Shown here piece by piece: positions 26,942 to 39,179 of a DNA stretch of 45,981 nt. This DNA is from Streptomyces sp. WAC 04229 (GTDB taxonomy: Bacteria > Actinomycetota > Actinomycetes > Streptomycetales > Streptomycetaceae). The notes under the pieces are model-generated. The model saw nothing but the letters and a program-made list of their open reading frames with translations, ran no database searches and was not told where the DNA came from. The position numbers and the translations under genes are program-made. The stretch spans positions 1 through 45,981 of the forward strand of contig NZ_QHJH01000042.1 in the NCBI RefSeq assembly GCF_003947455.1. The letters are read 5' to 3'. Within the stretch, counting starts at the first letter, position 1; each line of letters begins with the position of its first letter.

Positions 26942-27073
26942 TCAGTGCCCGGTGGACCCGCCGTTGTCCCGGCGGTCGAGGGCGCGCTGGAGGGCGGCCG
27001 CGGCGTTCTTGCGGTCGGAGTCGGCGCTGCGGGAGAGGTGGCGGACTCGGCGGCGGACGGTCGTCTCGGCCAT
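26942..27073 (-). CDS. Small basic hypothetical protein
   Basis: 43 residues, [19 protein letters not shown] at the start, then [20 protein letters not shown], predicted helical and strongly basic. ATG 27073 has AAGGAG about 10 nt upstream; a much longer in-frame reading upstream lacks a ribosome binding site. I do not recognise a family. Its position just upstream of leuB and a structured 5' leader suggest it is expressed. Binding to RNA, DNA or membrane is possible from its charge but nothing shows it. Confidence 0.6.
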   Translation of the reverse strand: MAETTVRRRVRHLSRSADSDRKNAAAALQRALDRRDNGGSTGH

Positions 27074-27324
27074 GGGAATCGACTCCTTCGGCACTAAGGG
27101 AGCGCGGAGAGCGAGCGGTACGGAGAGACGCCGGAAGGGGCGGGGAGCGCGGTGCCGCAGGGGTTGCCTGCGCGGGGCCCGGCTCACGACCGCCATCCGC
27201 TCGATCGAGCGGTACGTTCGGCTCCTACAAAGCTAAGGGAGTGCGGAGCGTCTGTCTCCACAATTACTCGGACTTCCTACTATCTGAGACGGTGCCCTCG
27301 GTCACACGCCCCCGAACTGCGAAA
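27074..27324 (-). promoter_or_regulatory. 5' region of the small gene: promoter, palindrome and repeated hairpin motif
   Basis: On the minus strand GAGACA, a 17-bp spacer and TAGCTT make a plausible promoter. A perfect 16-bp palindrome CCGCTCGATCGAGCGG sits at 27197-27212, shortly downstream of the predicted start. A 24-bp element occurs twice (27079-27102 and 27218-27241, 18 of 24 identical); each copy has CTCC and GGAG arms, and the copy next to the gene includes its Shine-Dalgarno sequence. Confidence 0.4.
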
Positions 27325-27366
27325 ACGCCCGGGGGGCCAGGTCGGTCGACCTGGCCCCCCGGGCGT
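27325..27366 (-). terminator. Strong terminator after the P5C dehydrogenase gene
   Basis: A perfect 19-20 bp stem (ACGCCCGGGGGGCCAGGTCG paired with its complement) with almost no loop, 13 nt after the stop and followed by TTTTC on the minus strand. Confidence 0.9.
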
Positions 27367-27379
27367 CGCTCACAGGGCG

Positions 27380-29020
<1,641 letters not shown>

Positions 29021-29066
29021 GGTTTCCGTTACTCCTTACTGAGCGGTCTTGCGAGCGGGTGCGGGC

Positions 29067-29993
29067 TCAGCCCTTGCTGACCATCGAGCGGGCGAAGAAC
29101 CGGAGGTTCGCCGGCTTCTCCGCCAGACGGCGCATGAAGTAGCCGTACCAGTCGGTGCCGTAGGCGGTGTAGACGCGCATGCGGTGGCCCTCGGCGGCCA
29201 GCCGCAGGTGCTCGTCGCCGCGGATGCCGTACAGCATCTGGAACTCGTACTCGTCGAGCTTGCGCCCGGCGGTGCGGGCCAGCTCCTGGGCGATGGAGAT
29301 CAGGCGCGGGTCGTGCGACCCGATCATCGGGTAGCCCTCGCCCTCCATCAGGGTGCGCAGGATGCGGACGTACGCCTTGTCGATCTCGTGGCGCTGCTGG
29401 TACGCGACCTCTGCGGGCTCCTTGTAGGCGCCCTTCACCAACCGTACGCGAGAGCCGCTGTCGGCGAGGCGGCGCGCGTCGGCCTCGGTGCGGAAGAGGT
29501 AGGCCTGGATGACGCAGCCGGTCTGCGGGACGTCCTTCCGCAGCTCGTCGTGGATGGCGAACATCGAGTCGAGGGTGGTGTGGTCCTCGGCGTCGAGGGT
29601 GACGGTGGTGCCGATCTCGGCGGCGGCCTCGACGACCGGGCGGACGTTCTTCAGGGCCAGCTCGTGGCCGCCGTCCAGCGCCTGGCCGAACATCGACAGC
29701 TTCACCGACATCTCGGCGCGGGTGCCGAGCTCCAGCGGCTTCAGCCGGTCGATCAGCTCCAGGTAGGCGTCGCGGGCGGCCTCGGCCTGCTCGGGGGTCG
29801 TGATGTCCTCGCCGACGACGTCCATCGTCAGTTCCAGGCCCTGGTCGGTCAGGTCCCGGATGATCGGCACGATCTCGTCGACCGTCTCGCCGGGGATGAA
29901 CCGGTCGACGACCGGCTTGGTCACGGGCGCGGCCGACACCAGCCGGCGCATCCGGTCGCTGCGCGACGCGGCGAGAATCACGGGACCCAGCAC
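29067..29993 (-). CDS. putB: Proline dehydrogenase
   Basis: 308 residues, FAD-dependent TIM-barrel enzyme oxidising proline to P5C. Visible elements are TLDAEDHTTLDSMF, QAYLFRTEADARRLA, RVRLVKGAYKEPAEVA, IGSHDPRLI, EYEFQMLYGIRGDEHLRLA and the C-terminal YGTDWYGYFMRRLAEKPANL with the substrate-binding Arg pair. GTG 29993 is chosen because GGAGG lies 7 nt upstream. It is the first gene of the proline operon and is divergent from the PucR-type regulator. The symbol follows the usual name for the unfused enzyme. Confidence 0.94.
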   Translation of the reverse strand: MLGPVILAASRSDRMRRLVSAAPVTKPVVDRFIPGETVDEIVPIIRDLTDQGLELTMDVVGEDITTPEQAEAARDAYLELIDRLKPLELGTRAEMSVKLSMFGQALDGGHELALKNVRPVVEAAAEIGTTVTLDAEDHTTLDSMFAIHDELRKDVPQTGCVIQAYLFRTEADARRLADSGSRVRLVKGAYKEPAEVAYQQRHEIDKAYVRILRTLMEGEGYPMIGSHDPRLISIAQELARTAGRKLDEYEFQMLYGIRGDEHLRLAAEGHRMRVYTAYGTDWYGYFMRRLAEKPANLRFFARSMVSKG

Positions 29994-30140
29994 GGGGCAC
30001 CTCCACTTACCAACCAACACGAGGCCGTAGCCCGACGGACGGGGGACGGCACGGAGAACCACCGTGAAATCTAAGGATCCCCCCGATCGTCGGCCATCGA
30101 CAGGTGTCACGCATCCGTGCCACAGATCTCAGACATGTGT

Positions 30141-30178
30141 ATGAAAGCGGCGCGCAAATGCGGCAGAATGCCCGGGTG
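30141..30178 (+). promoter_or_regulatory. Predicted leaderless promoter of the proline regulator gene
   Basis: ATGAAA (30141-30146), a 17-bp spacer and CAGAAT (30164-30169) are followed by six bases and the GTG start. There is no Shine-Dalgarno sequence, so transcription probably starts at the first base of the codon. Confidence 0.5.
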
Positions 30179-31348
30179 ACGACGGATTCCAAGGGTGACT
30201 ACCAGGAGCTGATCGACGAGATCTCCGAGCTGCTGGGCGCCCCGGCGACCCTGGAGAACCGCGACTTCGAGCTGATCGCCTTCGGTGCCTACGACAGCGA
30301 GGGCGACCTCGACCCCTCCGCCCTGGACCCGGTGCGCACCCGCTCGATCCTGACCCGGCGCTCCACCGCCGCCGTCCGGGCCTGGTTCGAGGGCTTCGGC
30401 ATCACCCGTGCCACCGGCCCGGTCCGCATCCCGCCGACGCCGGAGGCGGGGGTGTACCGGGGCCGCACCTGTCTGCCGGTCCGCCATCGGGGCGTGGTCC
30501 TCGGCTATGTGTGGCTCCTGGACACCGACCCCGGTCCGACGGAGCGGCAGCTGACCGCGGCCATGGCGGTGACCACCCGGATCGGCGCGCTGCTCGCGGA
30601 CGAGGCGCAGCACGGCGCGGACCTGAGCCGGGAGCTGCGGGCGGTACTGACCGCGGAGCGGGACTGGCAGCGGGACATGGCCGTGGCGGAGCTGCGCACC
30701 GCGCTGGGCGCCCGCGCGGACGCCCTGCACGCGGTGGTCTGCGTGGCGCCCTGGCCGTCGGCCGATCCCGAGGACGCGCCCTCGGTCCGCACGGTGCCGG
30801 CGGCGACGGCGCTGTGCACGGTGCCGTGGGGCACCGCGGGCGAGTCGCTGGCCCTGCTGGTGCGGCTGCGCTCGGCGGACGTGCCGACCCCGGCGACCTC
30901 GGCGGCGGCCCGGCTCCTCGAACGGGCCCGCGGCGGCGGGATCGCGGCCGGGGTCTCCGCGCCGCGCTCGGGGCTGGCGGAGCTGGGGGCGGCCTGGTGG
31001 GAGGCATCGGCGGCGGCGCGGGCGGCACGCGCGGAGTCCCGCTTCGGTCCGGTCGCGGAGTGGACGTCCATCGGGGCGTTCCGCCTGCTGACCGCGCTGC
31101 CCCCGCGGTCCGCGGACGACCCCGCCCTGCGGGTCCTGCTCTCCCCGGCCCACCGGGAGCTGGTCCGCACCGCCGAGACCTACCTCGACCGCGCGGGGCA
31201 GGCCGGCCGCGCCGCCGCCGAGCTGGGCATCCACCGCCAGACCCTGTACTACCGCCTCTCCCGCGTCGAACAGCTCACCGGCCTGGACCTGGACGACGGG
31301 GAGGACCGGCTGCTGCTGCACATGGCCCTCAAGGCGCACCGCCTGTAG
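30176..31348 (+). CDS. putR: PucR/CdaR-type transcriptional activator of proline utilisation
   Basis: About 390 residues. The N-terminal half is a sensor region with no named motif visible. The middle resembles the GGDEF-like CdaR domain, and the C terminus is the PucR helix-turn-helix ([38 protein letters not shown]). Such proteins activate divergent catabolic operons; the neighbour is the proline dehydrogenase/P5C dehydrogenase operon, so proline is the likely signal. GTG 30176 is chosen from the -10 box spacing. The 3' end overlaps the convergent TetR gene by 20 nt. Confidence 0.85.
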   Translation: MTTDSKGDYQELIDEISELLGAPATLENRDFELIAFGAYDSEGDLDPSALDPVRTRSILTRRSTAAVRAWFEGFGITRATGPVRIPPTPEAGVYRGRTCLPVRHRGVVLGYVWLLDTDPGPTERQLTAAMAVTTRIGALLADEAQHGADLSRELRAVLTAERDWQRDMAVAELRTALGARADALHAVVCVAPWPSADPEDAPSVRTVPAATALCTVPWGTAGESLALLVRLRSADVPTPATSAAARLLERARGGGIAAGVSAPRSGLAELGAAWWEASAAARAARAESRFGPVAEWTSIGAFRLLTALPPRSADDPALRVLLSPAHRELVRTAETYLDRAGQAGRAAAELGIHRQTLYYRLSRVEQLTGLDLDDGEDRLLLHMALKAHRL

Positions 31349-31916
31349 CGGCGTCCATCACCTGACGCAGGCCGGCGGCCAGCCGCGCGCCGTCGGGCGC
31401 GGACTTCGGGTCGAACGTCCACTGGGCGATGAGGCCCGTCATCAGGGTCACGTAGAACGCGCCGAGCGTGTCCGCCGTGTCGTCGGAGACGTCCTCCTCC
31501 CGGCCGCCCATGAGCAGCGGGATCAGACCGCGCCCCGCCTCGCGCTGCGCCGCCGCCAGGTGGTCGCGGACCTCCGGGAGCCGGTCGCCGAGGGCGACGA
31601 TCTCCATGCTGAGCCGCCACAGCGAGCCGGGCTCTTTCATGGTGCCGACGATGTTCGACCACACCCGCTCGAACCGCTCCAGGGAGCCGGGCCGGGTCTC
31701 GTCCAGGCCCCCGTCCCCCTCGAAGGCGTCGCCCATCCCCTCCACCAGCGCCACGTACGCCTGCGCGAGCAGCGCGTCCTTCGACCCGTAGTGGTAGCCG
31801 ATGGAGGCCAGGTTGGTCCCCGACTCCTTGACGATGTCGCGTGCCGTCGTGCGCATGAACCCCTTGGCGAGCAGGCAGCGCTTGGCGCCCTCCAGCAGAT
31901 CCTCACGGTGTCCCAT
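31329..31916 (-). CDS. TetR family repressor of the DHA2 exporter
   Basis: 195 residues. The helix-turn-helix is [48 protein letters not shown], then a helical ligand domain. ATG 31916 has AGGG about 8 nt upstream; GTG 31922 is possible. It is divergent from the MFS exporter with an 84-nt gap full of inverted repeats, the usual layout for repression of a drug efflux gene by its neighbour. The ligand is unknown. Confidence 0.9.
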   Translation of the reverse strand: MGHREDLLEGAKRCLLAKGFMRTTARDIVKESGTNLASIGYHYGSKDALLAQAYVALVEGMGDAFEGDGGLDETRPGSLERFERVWSNIVGTMKEPGSLWRLSMEIVALGDRLPEVRDHLAAAQREAGRGLIPLLMGGREEDVSDDTADTLGAFYVTLMTGLIAQWTFDPKSAPDGARLAAGLRQVMDAATGGAP

Positions 31917-31946
31917 GGCCACACCCTACCCGGCCTGCTATACGTC

Positions 31947-31993
31947 CGTCTTAAACAATCGTTCTATACAAGCGTATAAGACGTGCGTACAGT
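31947..31993 (+). promoter_or_regulatory. Exporter promoter overlapped by inverted repeats (TetR operator candidate)
   Basis: TATACAAGCGTATA (31965-31978) has perfect 5-bp arms, and wider arms CGTCTTA (31947-31953) and TAAGACG (31977-31983) flank it. TATACA (31965-31970) and TACAGT (31988-31993) with a 17-bp spacer form the exporter promoter, so the inner repeat covers the -35 box. The ATG follows the -10 box by 7 nt, suggesting a leaderless mRNA. Confidence 0.65.
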
Positions 31994-32000
31994 CCTCGGC

Positions 32001-33548
32001 ATGACACCGAACCCGCCTCTGGCCGGCCGCCGCGAGTGGACCGCCCTGACCGTGCTGATGCTTCCGCTGCTCCTGGTCTCGATGGACGTCTCGGTCCTCT
32101 ACTTCGCGGTCCCGGAGATCAGCGCGGACCTGGACCCCACCGGCACCCAGCAGCTGTGGATCTTCGACATCTACGGCTTCGTGCTGGCCGGTCTGCTGAT
32201 GACGATGGGAGCGGTGGGCGACCGCATCGGCCGGCGCAGGCTGCTCCTGCTGGGCGCGGCGGCCTTCGGCGGAGCCTCGCTGCTCGCCGCCTACGCGCAC
32301 ACCGCCGAGACGCTGATCGCGGCCCGCGCGGTCCTCGGCATCGGCGGCGCCACCCTGATGCCGTCGACGATGGCGCTGGTCCGCACGATGTTCACCGATC
32401 CCTCCCAGCGGGCGAAGGCGATCGGGCTGTGGTCCGGGGTGATGACGGCCGGGATCGCGCTCGGCTCGGTCATGAGCGGCGTCCTCGTCGAGCACTTCTG
32501 GTGGGGCTCGGTCTTCCTGGTCAACCTGCCGGCGATGGCCCTGCTGCTGATCCTCGGACCGCTGCTGCTCCCGGAGTCCCGCAACCCCTCCCCCGGCCGC
32601 TTCGACCTGCTGAGCGTCCCGCTGTCGATGGCGGCCGTGCTGCCCGTCGTCTACGGCCTGAAGGAGCTTCCCTCCGAGGGCTGGAACGTCCGCTACGTCG
32701 TCTCGATCACCGTCGGTCTGCTGTTCGCGGCGCTGTTCGTGCAGCGTCAGCGCACCTCGGCCTCGCCGATGATCTCGCCGGCCCTCTTCCGCGGCCACGG
32801 CTTCACCCCGGCGCTGGTCCTCAACACCGTGTCGGCCTTCGGGATGATGGGCTCCGCGTACTTCTCCACGCAGTACCTCCAGTCGGTCCTCGGCAAGAGC
32901 GCGCTGGAGGCCGCGCTGTGGAGCCTGCTGCCGTCGGTGCTCATCGGCGTCGCCGCCCCGGTCGCCGCCCAGCTGGTCCAGCGCGGTGTCGAGCGCGCGT
33001 ACGTCGTGACGGCCGGCTTCGGCACGGGGGCGGCCGGTTATGTGCTGATGGCCCTGTCCGGTACCGACTCGCTGTGGCTGGTGCTGGCCTCGTGCGGCGT
33101 CCTCGCCGCCGGCATCGTCGTCGTGATGTCCCAGCTCACCGACCTCGCGCTCGGCTCGGCGCCCGTCGAGAAGGCGGGCGCGGCCTCGTCACTGCTGGAG
33201 ACCGGCACCGAGTTCGGCGGCGCGATGGGCATGGCCGCCCTCGGTTCCATCGGTACGGCCCTCTACCGCCACGGCATGCCGTCGGACGCACCCGCTCCGG
33301 CCCAGGAGACCCTCGGCGGCGCGCTGGCCGTCGCCGCCGAACTGCCCGGGCGCGCGGGAGACGCCCTGGCGACGGCGGCCCGCGAGGCGTTCACCGACGG
33401 CATGCGGGGCGCCGCGCTCGCGGGGGCGCTGGTGCTCCTGGCGGCCGCGGGGCTGGCGACGATGGGACTGCGGCACATCAGGGTGCGCCCGCAAGCGCCC
33501 ACGCAAAACGCCGAACAGGCTGACCGACTCAGCCCGTCCGGCGCTTGA
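32001..33548 (+). CDS. MFS drug exporter, DHA2 (14-segment, EmrB/QacA) family
   Basis: 515 residues with 14 predicted membrane segments. Early LLLVSMDVSVLYFAVPEISADL (motif D1-like), the cytoplasmic loop GAVGDRIGRRRLLLLGA (motif A), and GSVMSGVLVEHFWWGSVFLVNLP (motif C region) are typical of proton-driven multidrug exporters. ATG 32001 is chosen because the upstream in-frame GTG at 31983 precedes the -10 box. The last residues (DRLSPSGA) are encoded by what looks like a dispersed intergenic repeat. The substrate is unknown; regulation is by the divergent TetR gene. Confidence 0.92.
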   Translation: MTPNPPLAGRREWTALTVLMLPLLLVSMDVSVLYFAVPEISADLDPTGTQQLWIFDIYGFVLAGLLMTMGAVGDRIGRRRLLLLGAAAFGGASLLAAYAHTAETLIAARAVLGIGGATLMPSTMALVRTMFTDPSQRAKAIGLWSGVMTAGIALGSVMSGVLVEHFWWGSVFLVNLPAMALLLILGPLLLPESRNPSPGRFDLLSVPLSMAAVLPVVYGLKELPSEGWNVRYVVSITVGLLFAALFVQRQRTSASPMISPALFRGHGFTPALVLNTVSAFGMMGSAYFSTQYLQSVLGKSALEAALWSLLPSVLIGVAAPVAAQLVQRGVERAYVVTAGFGTGAAGYVLMALSGTDSLWLVLASCGVLAAGIVVVMSQLTDLALGSAPVEKAGAASSLLETGTEFGGAMGMAALGSIGTALYRHGMPSDAPAPAQETLGGALAVAAELPGRAGDALATAAREAFTDGMRGAALAGALVLLAAAGLATMGLRHIRVRPQAPTQNAEQADRLSPSGA

Positions 33549-33549
33549 G
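33529..33549. repeat. Dispersed Streptomyces repeat fragment (CAGCCCGTCCGGCGCTTGA)
   Basis: From memory, this motif occurs in many Streptomyces intergenic regions. Here it covers the final codons and stop of the exporter gene. The recognition is from memory only. Confidence 0.45.
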
Positions 33550-33560
33550 AACGCGGTTGC

Positions 33561-35150
33561 TCAGACCAGGTTCACCGACCGGGCGGACGTCGCGCCGATC
33601 TCCGACGCGACCTCCGCCAGCACCCCGGAGGGCACCGTGTCGTCGACGGTCAGCACGGCCAGCGCCTCGCCGCCGACCGTCGCACGGGCGACCTGCATGC
33701 CGGCGATGTTGACGCCGGCCTCGCCGATGACGCGGCCGACGGTGCCGACGACGCCGGGACGGTCCTCGTAGCGCAGGACGACCATGTGGTCGGCGAGGGC
33801 GAGGTCGACGTCGTACTCACCGACGGCGACGATCTTCTGGAGGTGCTTCGGGCCGGCCAGCGTGCCGGAGACCGACACCTCCTCGCCGTCCGCGAGGGTG
33901 CCGCGCACCGTGACGACGTTGCGGTGCTCCGGGGACTCCGAGCTGGTGGTCAGCCGGACCTCGACGCCGCGCTCCTGCGCGAAGAGCGGGGCGTTGACGT
34001 ACGACACCGTCTCGTCGACGACGTCCTCGAAGACACCCTTGAGGGCGGAGAGCTCCAGCACCTTCACGTCGTGCTGGGTGATCTCGCCGTAGACCTCGAC
34101 GTCGAGGCGGACGGCGACCTCGCCGGCGAGCGCGGTGAAGATCCGGCCGAGGCGCTCGGCGAGCGGCAGACCCGGCTTGACGTCCTCGGCGATGACACCG
34201 CCCTGGACGTTGACCGCGTCCGGGACCAGCTCACCGGCGAGGGCGAGCCGCACCGACTTGGCGACCGCGATGCCGGCCTTCTCCTGGGCCTCGTCGGTGG
34301 AGGCGCCGAGGTGCGGGGTGGCGACCACCTGGTCGAACTCGAACAGCGGCGAGTCCGTGCACGGCTCCTTGGCGTACACGTCCAGGCCGGCGCCGGCGAC
34401 GCGGCCCTCCTTGAGCGCCGAGTACAGCGCCGCCTCGTCGACGATGCCGCCACGCGCGGCGTTGACGATGCGGACGCTCGGCTTGACCCTGCGCAGCGCC
34501 TCGTCGCCGATCAGGCCGAGGGTCTCGGGGGTCTTGGGCAGGTGGACGGTGATGAAGTCGGAGACCTCGAGCAGCTCGTCCAGCGACAGCACCTTGACGC
34601 CCATCTGCGCGGCCCGCGCGGGCTGCACGTAGGGGTCGTAGGCGACGACCTTCATGCCGAAGGCCGACATGCGCTGCGCGACGAGGGCGCCGATGCGGCC
34701 GAGGCCGACGACACCGAGGGTCTTCTCGGCCAGCTCGACGCCGGTGTACTTGCTGCGCTTCCACTCGCCGTTCTTCAGCGCGGCGTTGGCCTGCGGGATG
34801 TTGCGGGCGGTGGCGACGATCAGGCCGCAGGCCAGCTCGGCGGCGGTCACGATGTTGGACGTCGGCGCGTTGACGACCATCACGCCGGCCTTGGTGGCGG
34901 CGGAGACGTCGACGTTGTCCAGGCCGACCCCGGCCCGGGCGACGACCTTCAGCTTCTTGGCGGCGGCGATGGCCTCGGCGTCGACCTTGGTGGCGGAGCG
35001 GACCAGGATCGCGTCCACGTCGGCGATGGCGGGGAGCAGTTCGGCCCGGTCCGCGCCGTTGCACTGGCGGATCTCGAAGTCGGGGCCGAGCGCGTCCACG
35101 GTCGCGGGCGACAGCTCTTCGGCGATGAGTACGACAGGTTTCGAGCTCAC
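33561..35150 (-). CDS. serA: D-3-phosphoglycerate dehydrogenase
   Basis: 529 residues, the long form. It makes 3-phosphohydroxypyruvate, the first step of serine synthesis. The substrate/nucleotide domains hold VVARAGVGLDNVD, the NAD motif GVVGLGRIGALVA, the catalytic Arg in NAARGGIVDE, and His in TPHLGAST. The C-terminal part has an allosteric substrate-binding domain followed by an ACT domain (MVVLRYEDRPGVVGTVGRVIGEAGVNIAGMQVAR), implying feedback by serine. GTG 35150 has GAGG upstream; longer in-frame readings run into the leader hairpin. Its 3' end lies 12 nt from the convergent exporter stop, with no clear terminator. Confidence 0.95.
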   Translation of the reverse strand: MSSKPVVLIAEELSPATVDALGPDFEIRQCNGADRAELLPAIADVDAILVRSATKVDAEAIAAAKKLKVVARAGVGLDNVDVSAATKAGVMVVNAPTSNIVTAAELACGLIVATARNIPQANAALKNGEWKRSKYTGVELAEKTLGVVGLGRIGALVAQRMSAFGMKVVAYDPYVQPARAAQMGVKVLSLDELLEVSDFITVHLPKTPETLGLIGDEALRRVKPSVRIVNAARGGIVDEAALYSALKEGRVAGAGLDVYAKEPCTDSPLFEFDQVVATPHLGASTDEAQEKAGIAVAKSVRLALAGELVPDAVNVQGGVIAEDVKPGLPLAERLGRIFTALAGEVAVRLDVEVYGEITQHDVKVLELSALKGVFEDVVDETVSYVNAPLFAQERGVEVRLTTSSESPEHRNVVTVRGTLADGEEVSVSGTLAGPKHLQKIVAVGEYDVDLALADHMVVLRYEDRPGVVGTVGRVIGEAGVNIAGMQVARATVGGEALAVLTVDDTVPSGVLAEVASEIGATSARSVNLV

Positions 35151-35371
35151 GTGAGTCCTCACAAGTCCAATGCGGACGGCCGTCCCGACGGCCGCATTCG
35201 GTGTCGCTAAGCCGCGTGGAAGACGCACGACGCTGTGGGCCTGACGCGTATGTGTTCAGCAGTCTAGTGGCGTGGCGGACGTCGTCCCGCGCCTCTGCGG
35301 AAGGATCACCCGTCCGTGGGTGGACGGGGTGGACAACGCCGTGCACCCGACGTTACCCCGGGTTCGCCGAA
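35151..35371 (-). promoter_or_regulatory. serA upstream region with leader hairpin
   Basis: On the minus strand TAGACT (bases 35261-35266) is a possible -10 box, with a poor -35, giving a leader of about 100 nt. That leader contains a hairpin at 35169-35198: AATGCGG and CCGT pair with ACGG and CCGCATT, with a 4-nt bulge. No leader peptide is evident. Confidence 0.35.
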
Positions 35372-35399
35372 GGGGCCGGAGCGGCGTCGCTCCGGCCCC
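35372..35399 (-). terminator. Terminator after ilvC
   Basis: A perfect 12-bp stem GGGGCCGGAGCG/CGCTCCGGCCCC with a 4-nt loop, 13 nt after the ilvC stop, with no strong T-run. Confidence 0.75.
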
Positions 35400-35412
35400 C
35401 GGCGGGTGAGGG

Positions 35413-37054
<1,642 letters not shown>

Positions 37055-37088
37055 GGTCTGCTTCCTCTGCTTGAAGTCCTGACGGCTC

Positions 37089-38942
37089 TCAGTCGTCTTC
37101 GTTGTCGCCGAAGTCCGGGCGGACGTCCCGGGCGGCCATGATCTCGTCGTTGGAGGTGCCGGCGGCGACCATCGGCCAGACCATCGCGTCCTCGTGGACG
37201 ATGAAGTCCACGACGACGGGCCGGTCGTTGATGGAGTTCGCCTCTTCGATGACCTTGTCGAGGTCGGCGGGGTCCTCGCAGCGGATGGCGTAGCAGCCCA
37301 TGGCCTCCGACAGCTTCACGAAGTCGGGGACGCGGGTGCCGCGGGCGTCCGGGTTGACGTCCTCGGGGCCGGAGTGGAGCACGGTGTTGGAGTACCGCTG
37401 GTTGTAGAACAGGGTCTGCCACTGGCGGACCATTCCGAGGGCGCCGTTGTTGATGACGGCGACCTTGATCGGGATGTTGTTCAGGGCGCAGGTGGTCAGT
37501 TCCTGGTTGGTCATCTGGAAGCAGCCGTCGCCGTCGATCGCCCAGACCGCGTTGCCGGGCATGCCGGCCTTGGCGCCCATGGCGGCCGGGACCGCGTACC
37601 CCATGGTTCCGGCACCGCCGGAGTTCAGCCAGGTGGCGGGCTTGTCGTACTGGACGAAGTGCGCGGCCCACATCTGGTGCTGGCCGACGCCGGCCGCGAA
37701 GATCGTGCCCTCGGGCGCCAGCTGCCCGATGCGCTCGATGACCTGCTGCGGGGAGAGCGAGCCGTCCTCGGGCTGGTCGTAGCCGAGGGGGTAGGTGTCG
37801 CGCCAGCGGGACAGGTCCTTCCACCAGGCGGTGTAGTCGCCCTTGTTGCCCTCGTCGTGCTCCTTCTGGACGGCCTGCACGAGGTCGGCGATGACCTCGC
37901 GGGCGTCGCCGACGATCGGGACGTCGGCGGCGCGGTTCTTGCCGATCTCGGCCGGGTCGATGTCGGCGTGGACGATCTTGGCGTACGGGGCGAAGCTGTC
38001 CAGCTTGCCGGTGACGCGGTCGTCGAAGCGGGCTCCGAGGGCGACGATCAGGTCGGCCTTCTGCAGCGCGGTGACGGCGGTGACCGCACCGTGCATGCCC
38101 GGCATTCCCACGTGCAGCGGGTGGCTGTCGGGGAACGCGCCGAGCGCCATCAGGGTGGTGGTGACGGGCGCTCCGGTGAGTTCGGCGAGGACCTTCAGCT
38201 CGGCGGTGGCCCGCGCCTTGAGGACGCCGCCGCCGACGTAGAGCACGGGGCGCTTGGCGGCGGAGATGAGCTTGGCGGCCTCGCGGATCTGCTTGGCGTG
38301 CGGCTTGGTGACCGGGCGGTAGCCGGGCAGGTCGGTGACCGGCGGCCAGGAGAAGGTCGTCCGCGTCTGCAGCACGTCCTTCGGGATGTCGACGAGGACC
38401 GGTCCCGGACGGCCGGTCGAGGCGATGTGGAACGCCTCGGCGATCGTCTTCGGGATGTCCTCGGCCTTGGTGACCAGGAAGCTGTGCTTGGTGATCGGCA
38501 TCGTGATGCCGACGATGTCCGCCTCCTGGAAGGCGTCCGTGCCGATCGCCTTGGAGACGACCTGGCCGGTGATCGCGACCAGCGGCACCGAGTCCATGTT
38601 GGCGTCCGCGATCGGCGTCACCAGGTTGGTGGCACCGGGACCGGAGGTCGCCATGCAGACGCCGACCTTGCCGGTGGCCTGCGCGTAGCCGGTGGCCGCG
38701 TGGCCCGCGCCCTGCTCGTGACGGACGAGCACGTGGCGCACCCGGCTGGAGTCCATCATCGGGTCGTAGGCGGGAAGGATCGTGCCACCGGGAATGCCGA
38801 ATACGGTGTCGACCCCGACCTCCTCAAGCGAGCGGATGAGGGACTTCGCACCCGTGACGGACTCGGGGGCGGACTGCTGTCCTCCGGAACGGGGCCGCGG
38901 CTGCGGGTGATGGGCCCCGGTGGCCTGCTCGGTCATCGGCAT
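37089..38942 (-). CDS. ilvB: Acetolactate synthase large (catalytic) subunit
   Basis: 617 residues, thiamin diphosphate and FAD enzyme making acetolactate and acetohydroxybutyrate. The essential Glu is in [15 protein letters not shown]. The TPP/Mg motif [29 protein letters not shown] and the FAD-binding middle domain ([12 protein letters not shown]) are present. The N-terminal 35 residues are a disordered His/Pro/Gln-rich extension common in Streptomyces. ATG 38942 or ATG 38936 could be the start; the ribosome binding site is weak (GAGAAGAG). It is preceded by a leader peptide and attenuator and is the first gene of ilvB-ilvN-ilvC. Confidence 0.96.
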   Translation of the reverse strand: MPMTEQATGAHHPQPRPRSGGQQSAPESVTGAKSLIRSLEEVGVDTVFGIPGGTILPAYDPMMDSSRVRHVLVRHEQGAGHAATGYAQATGKVGVCMATSGPGATNLVTPIADANMDSVPLVAITGQVVSKAIGTDAFQEADIVGITMPITKHSFLVTKAEDIPKTIAEAFHIASTGRPGPVLVDIPKDVLQTRTTFSWPPVTDLPGYRPVTKPHAKQIREAAKLISAAKRPVLYVGGGVLKARATAELKVLAELTGAPVTTTLMALGAFPDSHPLHVGMPGMHGAVTAVTALQKADLIVALGARFDDRVTGKLDSFAPYAKIVHADIDPAEIGKNRAADVPIVGDAREVIADLVQAVQKEHDEGNKGDYTAWWKDLSRWRDTYPLGYDQPEDGSLSPQQVIERIGQLAPEGTIFAAGVGQHQMWAAHFVQYDKPATWLNSGGAGTMGYAVPAAMGAKAGMPGNAVWAIDGDGCFQMTNQELTTCALNNIPIKVAVINNGALGMVRQWQTLFYNQRYSNTVLHSGPEDVNPDARGTRVPDFVKLSEAMGCYAIRCEDPADLDKVIEEANSINDRPVVVDFIVHEDAMVWPMVAAGTSNDEIMAARDVRPDFGDNEDD

Positions 38943-39017
38943 TCTCTTCTCGATGCTGAGGGTTTTTGCGAGGTTTCGTGCGGTCTGCGGCTGCTGCTCG
39001 GCGGGTGCCTGTGCAAC

Positions 39018-39051
39018 AAAAAACCCCTCGTGCCATAAGGCAAGCGAGGGG
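39018..39051 (-). terminator. ilvB attenuator terminator
   Basis: CCCCTCG pairs with CGAGGGG, with a further TGCC/GGCA inner stem around TTAT, and is followed by TTTTTT on the minus strand. It lies 53 nt after the leader-peptide stop and about 75 nt before ilvB. Confidence 0.92.
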
Positions 39052-39104
39052 AGCGCGTCGGGTGTGGGTCGCCGGGAGTCCGGGTGGTCCGGACATCACC
39101 AGCT

Positions 39105-39146
39105 TCAGCCGACGCGCTTTCCAAGTACGAGAATTCGGGTGCGCAT
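39105..39146 (-). CDS. ilvB leader peptide
   Basis: A 13-residue peptide, MRTRILVLGKRVG, with GGAGGG about 8 nt upstream. The run Ile-Leu-Val-Leu uses ATT, CTC, GTA and CTT, three of them rare in this genome. Shortage of charged Ile, Leu or Val tRNA would stall the ribosome and prevent the downstream terminator from forming. This is the classical branched-chain leader of streptomycete ilvB. Confidence 0.92.
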   Translation of the reverse strand: MRTRILVLGKRVG

Positions 39147-39179
39147 GGCACTGACCCTCCCCCCGGCGCGCACCCACTG

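Noticed and set aside
35169..35198. serA leader hairpin as an attenuator
   Set aside because: There is no T-run and no leader peptide with Ser codons before it; kept only as an unexplained leader structure.
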